Origin: Leuctra nigra
Taxonomy: Eukaryota; Arthropoda; Insecta; Plecoptera; Leuctridae
Reading direction: 5' to 3'
Assembly: GCA_934045905.1 (NCBI GenBank)
Contig: OW203768.1
Location: 35,183,060 to 35,247,059 of the forward strand
Length of the DNA stretch: 64,000 nucleotides
This document shows, in pieces, positions 56,533 through 64,000 of the stretch. Within the stretch, counting starts at the first letter, position 1. Each line of letters starts with the position of its first letter. Under the pieces are notes generated by a model. It ran no database searches. It saw nothing but the letters and a program-made list of their open reading frames with translations, and had not been told where the DNA came from. The position numbers were made by a program, and so were the translations under genes.

Positions 56533-59073
56533 ATGTCCAAGAAGAGAGTTCTTTCAGCTCATAGCGTTGGCATTCCAAGTTACTTCAAACGTTAAGCTGG
56601 TGCTAATACAATTGACGTTGATAATGAAAGTGATAACAATCCGTTTGGTGCTAGTGACGCTGGCAGTGATTCGATCGGTAACGACGAAATAGTATTTATC
56701 GAGAGTGATCAAGAGTTTGACAGTGACAATGACGGGTCAGGTGGAAGTGATAATGAAGACTATGGAACGTGGATTGAGAAACGACGTGCATCTTCTGGGC
56801 AACAATTAGTTTCAGTGCAAGAAGCACCTATAATTTCTACGTCTCAAGATTCGCAAGCTCTTCCTGGACCATGTGATCTGTCGCAATCCAAGCTGGCTGG
56901 CCCCACTCAACCGAAACTCCCACATTTCCCTACTACGAAGTTCGGTAAAGATTGGCGAAGTTTTAAATCGGTGTGGTACACGAGATTTCCCTGGTTGGAA
57001 TATAGTGTAAGTTCAAATGCATCGTATTGTTTTCCGTGCCGTCACTTTTCATTGGACACTTCAATGCTTGCATTTAAATCGGAAGGATTTGTGAATTGGA
57101 AAAGAGCTTTAGAAAATGACTCAGGATTTAAAAAACATGAACGTAGCCAAAACCATTTATTATGCCAAACAAGCCTAATAAACTTCAAACAAGCAACATC
57201 GGAAGGTGGAAAATCAGTGGCTGCCCAAATTAGCGATGGCTATGCCGAGTTTGTGAAGGAAAATGTGTAGTACATGAAAGTGGTGATTGACTGCCTCCTA
57301 CACACTGCCGTGCAAGGTAAAGCACAAAGAGGCAATGATGAAAGTACATCGAGTGACAACAGGGGTGACTTTCTAGAGACTTTGTCACTTTTGGCGAAAC
57401 ACAGCGCGGTGGTTAGGAAAAAAATTGAAGACAGACCTCAAAACGCAAAATACACTCACCACTCGATTCAGAATGAAATATTTCATTTGTTGTCAAGTAT
57501 GGTAATTGAAAGAATTGGCAGCGAAGTGCGTGAAGCACAATACTTTGCAATCATGGCAGATGAAAGTAAGGACATTTCAAAGACAGAACAATTATCAATT
57601 GTGATTCGTTACTACCTCCGAGGTGCGGTTTACGAGCGTTTTCTTGGCTATCAGAGTGCAAGTTCACTCAATGCTCGTTCACTTCTCGCATACATTAAGA
57701 ATGCATTGATAAGAAGCTCAATTGACGTGAAGAACTGCGTAGCACAAACGTACGACGGAGCAAGCGTTATGAGTGGCCGTGTCAACGGAGTGCAACAGCT
57801 GTTTAGAGAGGGTCCAGATGGCGTTCCACAGGCTATTTATGTGCATTGTTTTAATCACAAACTAAATTTAGTTATCGTGGACGTTTGTAAATCGGTAAAG
57901 AGTGCATCTAACTTCTTTAAGCTCTTGGAAGATTTATATGTGTTTCTTTCCGGTTCTGCAACACACTCAAAATTTTTGGAAGTCCAAAAAGAAATTCGAT
58001 CAGGTGATAAAATAACCGAACTAAAGAAATTGTGTGATACAAGATGGACGTGCCAGGTAGCAGCTTGTGTGGCTATCAAAAGTCTGTTTTCGGCGGTTTT
58101 GGTAACGCTTACAATTATTTCTACAAGTCAAGATGATCGTTCGTCTCAAGCTACAGGACTGCTCTTGCAATTGGACATGGAATTCCTGATAAACATTTGC
58201 TTATTCCATAGCGTTTTGGGAATCCTGAAAGGAGCGTCCGACCAACTGCAAAATGTCAATTGCGACTTATCTACGGGCCTAGACGTAATTGAGGCAGTGC
58301 AAAGTGTAGTTCAGGATATGAGGGACACTCCAGAAACCAGCTTCCATACTATGTGGAATGAGGCACTGTCAATAGCAAATAAAAACAACATCGACACTGA
58401 TTCGGCGGCGACTACGTCAATCACGTCGCGAAGGGGCCGAGTTCGACGATTGCCTGCTCACCTGCAAAAGTTTATATTAACTGACGACATGGCTCACAGC
58501 GAACACCATCGTCCAGACAGCGAATATGAATATAGAACTACACTGTTCATTCCTGTCTTGGACAGAATATTACAAGAAATGAAGACTCGATTTGCCGACA
58601 ACGGTGGAATATTGAATGGTGTCACTGCCCTCCATCCACGCAATAAGGACTTTCTGAACATTGAAAAAATGACAAAGTTGGCGAATCACTACGCGTGTGA
58701 TATGGACTCAATGTCAGCCGAAGTAAAGCTCATCCCTAAAATTGTAAAGAAATATGAGGCCGATAATAATATCGAAATAAAATCTCTTTTAGACCTTGTT
58801 AAACTGCTCGAGAAATACCGCCATGCTTTCAGTGAGACCTATAAACTGATCGTGATTGGAATAACTATCCCCGCATCAAGTGCTTCCTGTGAACGAACCT
58901 TCTCCTGCATGCGGCGGCTTAAAAACTATATGAGAAATAGAATGAGTGATGGCAGGCTCTCGGACTTAGCTATTCTTCACGTTGAAAAACAAATATCCAA
59001 AAGCATTGATTTGGAAGAAGTTGTAAAGAGATTCGACGCTGCGCACCAGAATCGCAGAATTACCCTTCATTAA
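56533..59073 (+). pseudogene. hAT transposase (zinc finger MYM-type 1-like), two in-frame stops
   Basis: One frame from ATG 56533 to TAA 59073, 846 codons, broken by TAA at codon 21 (56593-56595) and TAG at codon 246 (57268-57270). An acidic, Ser/Asp-rich region lies at about 25-90. A TTF-type zinc finger has C166, C169, H202 and H208. The transposase core follows, with MADESKD near 343, the QTYDGASVMSG block and CDTRW near 500 (a DUF4371-like region). The C-terminal hAT dimerisation domain has ITIPASSASCERTFS near 777 and runs to the end. Proteins of this type excise and reinsert hAT elements with 8-bp duplications, which fits the flanks. The rest of the frame is well kept, so the stops look recent. 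Many host genomes annotate relatives as ZMYM1-like proteins. Confidence 0.93.
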
Positions 59074-59192
59074 GGTAAGCACATGTGTTGATACCGATAT
59101 ATAGCAGAAAATGTGTTTGCCCACCCAAAATTATTGCCCGCCGCCCTCTGCCCACCCAAGCAAAAATTCCTGGCGCCGTCCCTGATGCTATG

Positions 59193-59696
59193 TAAATATA
59201 AAGTGTCGAATATGTTTTGAATATCAACAAATTGAGACGTTGTACACTAATAGTTCTATATCAAACATGCTACAACATTACAAAGCGGAATGTTTACCTT
59301 CTGTTTGTACAACATATTTTCCTCTGACAATTAACGTGTCATAAACATATAGCTGTTTTCGCGTGTAAATTGCAACTGCTTTCCATAATCGCTGCATATA
59401 TTACACTATACAAACATAGCTTGAAATTATTTGGTAATAAACGAGCCTTTGTTGCTGCTTTGTAGACATGTTGGTTGTGAGAAGAACAACAGCCAAATGA
59501 TGTGGAAGAGATCAAATCTTTCAATCGCTTTTACTATATCTCATCGATTATTTTAAACGTCATAAATGGTGAATTAATTCTCATAGTTAAAATTCTGCTC
59601 TAAATTCTTACCTAATCATACCTGTCCCACCATTGGGCCAGATTCACAAAAGTTTTTAAGACCTAAATAACTTTAATTAACCAGCTTAAGTTTTAA
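59193..59696. other. No recognised gene
   Basis: AT-rich spacer; no supported feature. Confidence 0.4.
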
Positions 59697-60298
59697 TTGA
59701 GCGAGCGACTCCTTTTGGCTCTTTTAGCACGGACATCTGTGTTTGTGTTCTTTTGTTCTGTTGCTGAGGTCACAGGTCACAGTTTATCTTCGATCGAGCT
59801 GAAATTTTGCACACATGTTCGGACATTCTCTGGGCGTTGCTGACTCTCATTTTTTTGAAATCCATTCACTGGTTAAAATTGAAATAAATATTCCTGATGG
59901 GCTGAATAATGAAAATGGTATTCGATAAATGTGATCAACCTTATTATATTGCATGGTCATTAAGACCAACATTGTCTCTTATTTACACATTTTCAGCAAA
60001 AACAGTCCAGAACGTAAGCACTTTTGACATTTTTAATATCTGTCAGAAATTAAGTATCGAGGTTTTAAGTAGGTTGTTTTTCCAGTGCAATTGAATCTGA
60101 TTTGCTATATGTACCAGAGTGTTTAGATGCTATTTTGAAGTTTCAATGAAAATCAGATACTTTATGTGCTTGAGTTGGACCATATTTTCAATTCAATATT
60201 GATGTATATGTTTTCTGTTCCTTGGTACGGAATTCCGGTTCGAGAATTTCCACGTGCCGGTGCTCGCTCATCAACGCGTTCTTTATGCGTTTTCCTAG
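59697..60298 (+). mobile_element. Family A Helitron-like element, copy 8
   Basis: Starts TTGAGCGAGCGACTCC (a shortened 5' motif) and ends AACGC-gttctttat-GCGTT then ttttcCTAG. Flanks are ttttaa and TTaattt, again a T-T junction. The hairpin loop differs from other copies while the stem is unchanged. Non-coding. Confidence 0.8.
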
Positions 60299-61325
60299 TT
60301 AATTTTAATTAACCAGGTTATATCACTTTGTAGTGCCAATATCTCTTCTATCATTCTATTACCTGTTAAAACTGACCAATTTCTCTCTGCAAATTGTTAT
60401 TTGAGCAATTAGTACCATTAAAGTTGTACATGCATTTGAAGGGTACAATAAACGCTACAATTTTTGAAAAAATAAGTTTATTTGAATCTTGTGTAATCTT
60501 GACGTAATTTTTATGAGCTTTCAGAATATTCCCTCACTTTTTAGAATTTATTGCCACAAAGTCTTTAAAACGCAATTGAAAAATCGATTTGTATGGAAGA
60601 CAGATACATGTTTCAGCTTAAAACTTCGTTTATCTCAGTTTCATCCGAATGTGACTCATAGCGTTCTTCCCCTGTATCCTTTATATCATTGCTTATAACA
60701 TTAACCAACATTGTAACTAATTATACTAATAACTAATATTGCCTAAATATTATAATTTATTTCATAGCATGAATATAATTGTCATTTAAAGCGACAACAT
60801 TCTTCATGTAAATTTTAGTACACTATTCATTCTACGAGAAAGTTGTGTTTATGTTGTGTTTAGTGTTTATATTTTTTGTTTTAAGTGTGTGTTTTATTTA
60901 CTCCTGCTCTATTGGCCAGTACAGATTGTTAATCCTAATTAAGTATGGAATAGAATTTTACAGTGTGGAACTTTAATACTGATTTTTCAAATAATCATAA
61001 AAGGGTAGAGTTGGACACAAAATCTGCAATTCGGAGACTGAAAATCTCTTGACACCGACCAATCAAATTAATCTCTAACACTCAACTGAGGCAACGGCTC
61101 ATTTTTCAACACCTTTGGGAGCGATTTTCACTCGATTACATTTATCTCGTTGAGACGCTTTCTGAAATCGAGAAACGTCGTGAGAACGATGTGACATTAG
61201 CCGAGTGTACCACAGGTTCCTTCTTTCACTCGTCAATCAGATACGCGCGGCGCGGCGTGATGGAGTGAACGGGGCGCTATTGAAGTGCCGATGACGGATG
61301 ATTGCATGAAGTGGTTCGCCAAGCC
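60299..61325. other. No recognised gene
   Basis: AT-rich, becoming GC-richer next to the minisatellite. No supported coding region. Confidence 0.4.
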
Positions 61326-64000
61326 GCACGTCGTTGTGCGAGTAGGCCGTGGTGGGAGGCGCACGTCGTTGTGCGAGTAGGCCGTGGTGGGAGGCGCACG
61401 TCGTTGTGCGAGTAGGCCGTGAAGGGAGGCGCACGTCGTGGTGCGAGTAGGCCGTGGTGGGAGGCGCACGTCGTTGTGCGAGTAGGCCGTGGTGGGAGGC
61501 GCACGTCGTTGTGCGAGTAGGCCGTGGTGGGAGGCGCACGTCGTTGTGCGAGTAGGCCGTGGTGGGAGCCGCACGTCGTTGTGCGAGTAGGCCGTGGTGG
61601 GAGCCGCACGTCGTTGTGCGAGTAGGCCGTGGTGGGAGCCGCACGTCGTTGTGCGAGTAGGCCGTGGTGGGAGGCGCACGTCGTTGTGCGAGTAGGCCGT
61701 GGTGGGAGGCGCACGTCGTGGTGCGAGTAGGCCGTGGTGGGAGGCGCACGTCGTTGTGCGAGTAGGCCGTGGTGGGAGCCGCACGTCGTTATGCGAGTAG
61801 GCCGTGGTGGGAGGCGCACGTCGTTGTGCGAGTAGGCCGTGGTGGGAGCCGCACGTCGTTGTGCGAGTAGGCCGTGGTGGGAGGCGCACGTCGTTGTGCG
61901 AGTAGGCCGTGGTGGGAGCCGCACGTCGTTGTGCGAGTAGGCCGTGGTGGGAGGCGCACGTCGTTGTGCGAGTAGGCCGTGGTGGGAGGCGCACGTCGTT
62001 GTGCGAGTAGGCCGTGGTGGGAGGCGCACGTCGTTGTGCGAGTAGGCCGTGGTGGGAGGCGCACGTCGTTGTGCGAGTAGGCCGTGGTGGGAGGCGCACG
62101 TCGTTGTGCGAGTAGGCCGTGGTGGGAGGCGCACGTCGTTGTGCGAGTAGGCCGTGGTGGGAGGCGCACGTCGTTGTGCGAGTAGGCCGTGGTGGGAGGC
62201 GCACGTCGTTGTGCGAGTAGGCCGTGGTGGGAGGCGCACGTCGTTGTGCGAGTAGGCCGTGGTGGGAGCCGCACGTCGTTGTGCGAGTAGGCCGTGGTGG
62301 GAGGCGCACGTCGTTGTGCGAGTAAACCGTGGTGGGAGCCGCACGTCGTTGTGCGAGTAGGCCGTGGTGGGAGGCGCACGTCGTTGTGCGAGTAGGCCGT
62401 GGTGGGAGCCGCACGTCGTTGTGCGAGTAGGCCGTGGTAGGAGGCGCACGTCGTTGTGCGAGTAGGCCGTGGTGGGAGCCGTACGTCGTTGTGCGAGTAG
62501 GCCGTGGTGGGAGGCGCACGTCGTTGTGCGAGTAGGCCGTGGTGGGAGGCGCACGTCGTTGTGCGAGTAGGCCGTGGTGGGAGGCGCACGTCGTGGAGCG
62601 AGTAGGCCGTGGTGGGAGGCGCACGTCGTTGTGCGAGTAGGCCGTGGTGGGAGCCGCACGTCGTTATGCGAGTAGGCCGTGGTGGGAGGCGCACGTCGTT
62701 GTGCGAGTAGGCCGTGGTGGGAGCCGCACGTCGTTGTGCGAGTAGGCCGTGGTGGGAGGCGCACGTCGTTGTGCGAGTAGGCCGTGGTGGGAGCCGCACG
62801 TCGTTGTGCGAGTAGGCCGTGGTGGGAGGCGCACGTCGTTGTGCGAGTAGGCCGTGGTGGGAGCCGCACGTCGTTGTGCGAGTAGGCCGTGGTGGGAGGC
62901 GCACGTCGTTGTGCGAGTAGGCCGTGGTGGGAGGCGCACGTCGTTGTGCGAGTAGGCCGTGGTGGGAGGCGCACGTCGTTGTGCGAGTAGGCCGTGGTGG
63001 GAGGCGCACGTCGTTGTGCGAGTAGGCCGTGGTGGGAGGCGCACGTCGTTGTGCGAGTAGGCCGTGGTGGGAGGCGCACGTCGTTGTGCGAGTAGGCCGT
63101 GGTGGGAGGCGCACGTCGTTGTGCGAGTAGGCCGTGGTGGGAGGCGCACGTCGTTGTGCGAGTAGGCCGTGGTGGGAGCCGCACGTCGTTGTGCGAATAG
63201 GCCGTGGTGGGAGGCGCACGTCGTTGTGCGAGTAGGCCGTGGTGGGAGCCGTACGTCGTTGTGCGAGTAGGCCGTGGTGGGAGGCGCACGTCGTTGTGCG
63301 AGTAGGCTGTGGTGGGAGGCGCACGTCGTTGTGCGAGTAGGCCGTGGTGGGAGGCGCACGTCGTTGTGCGAGTTGGCCGTGGTAGGAGGCGCACGTCGTT
63401 GTGCGAGTAGGCCGTGGTGGGAGGCGCACGTCGTTGTGCGAGTAGGCCGTGGTGGGAGGCGCACGTCGTTGTGCGAGTAGGCCGTGGTGGGAGGCGCACG
63501 TCGTTGTGCGAGTAGGCCGTGGTGAGAGGCGCACGTCGTTATGCGAGTAGGCCGTGGTGGGAGACGCACGTCGTTGTGCGAGTAGGCCGTGGTGGGAGGC
63601 GCACGTCGTTGTGCGAGTAGGCCGTGGTAGGAGGCGCACGTCGTTGTGCGAGTAGGCCGTGGTAGGAGGCGCACGTCGTTGTGCGAGTAGGCCGTGGTAA
63701 GAGGCGCACGTCGTTGTGCGAGTAGGCCGTGGTGGGAGGCGCACGTCGTTGTGCGAGTAGGCCGTGGTGGGAGGCGCACGTCGTTGTGCGAGTAGGCCGT
63801 GGTGAGAGGCGCACGTCGTTGTGCGAGTAGGCCGTGGTGGGAGGCGCACGTCGTTGTGCGAGTAGGCCGTGGTGGGAGGCGCACGTCGTTGTGCGAGTAG
63901 GGTGTGGTGGGAGGCGCACGTCGTTGTGCGAGTAGGCCGTGGTGGGAGGCGCACGTCGTTGTGCGAGTAGGCCGTGGTAGGAGGCGCACGTCGTTGTGCG
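61326..64000. repeat. 35-bp CpG-rich minisatellite, over 76 units, open at the right edge
   Basis: The unit reads GCACGTCGTTGTGCGAG then TAGGCCGTGGTGGGAGGC. Anchor positions 61326 and 63986 are exactly 76 x 35 apart, so no net indel is seen. Variation is by substitution, chiefly GAGGC against GAGCC. GCAC and GTGC within the unit can form a hairpin. All three minus-strand frames stay open because the unit lacks stops in that direction and 35 is not a multiple of three, giving false frames of up to 740 codons. The array continues beyond the window. Confidence 0.98.

Larger units (their letters stand above)
55632..59184 (+). mobile_element. Full-length hAT transposon with a broken transposase
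   Basis: Ends CAGGGACGGCGCCAGG and CCTGGCGCCGTCCCTG are exact inverted repeats. ATGCTATG is duplicated at 55624-55631 and 59185-59192. Subterminal 'tgcccaccca' repeats sit inside both ends. The single coding unit is the transposase at 56533-59073. A second hAT-type MITE is inserted at 55945-56446, upstream of the start codon. Edges are fixed to the base. Confidence 0.97.

Noticed and set aside
61233..63989. Minus-strand frames of 441-740 codons with a repeating RLPPRPTRTTT pattern
   Set aside because: They are the same 35-bp minisatellite read in all three frames. The unit lacks stops in that direction, so openness carries no coding signal.

Overview
This window is eukaryotic, most likely from an arthropod and probably an insect (perhaps a hemipteran, low confidence). 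It is AT-rich and has no operons. It holds one convincing piece of a host protein gene among many transposable elements, their nested derivatives and large tandem arrays. Almost all long open frames here are by-products of tandem repeats whose unit has no stop codon.

Layout. 1-852: a palindrome-ended composite element (called C/B here) running off the left edge. 2321-2816: an LDL-receptor class A exon on the minus strand with its start region present as four 99-bp tandem copies. 2895-4352: two copies of a SINE, one with a 5S rRNA-derived head. 5432-10177: two copies of a Helitron-like family (family A) around a 63-bp satellite; one copy carries a short LINE derivative with an 11-bp target duplication. 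11122-16785: a TA-flanked element carrying a hAT-type MITE, a tRNA-like SINE head, a long palindrome and a second hAT-type MITE. 17432-29191: more family A copies, a 1.1-kb hAT-type element with a second one inside it, a GACA microsatellite, Penelope and LINE fragments, and PIF/Harbinger-like MITEs. 33387-35660: a divergent family A copy and a 24-bp satellite. 37869-41560: a 3.7-kb element with hAT-like ends and a perfect 8-bp target duplication, mostly filled by a C/B copy that contains a 118-bp repeat bearing an ETS/CRE-like motif. 42053-48297: further C/B copies and a THAP-domain fragment. 48311-52989: an almost intact Ty3/gypsy LTR retrotransposon. 53391-55260: a full-length C/B copy. 55632-59184: a full-length hAT transposon with a transposase broken by two stop codons and a nested MITE. 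61326-64000: a CpG-rich 35-bp minisatellite running off the right edge.

The window records repeated insertion into insertion. Several ends are fixed at base level because the target duplications, or an uninterrupted relative elsewhere in the window, can be read directly. The LTR element supplied gag, protease, reverse transcriptase, RNase H and integrase in cis but now has a frameshift. The hAT transposase is also broken. The MITEs and families A and C/B encode nothing and would depend on enzymes supplied from elsewhere.
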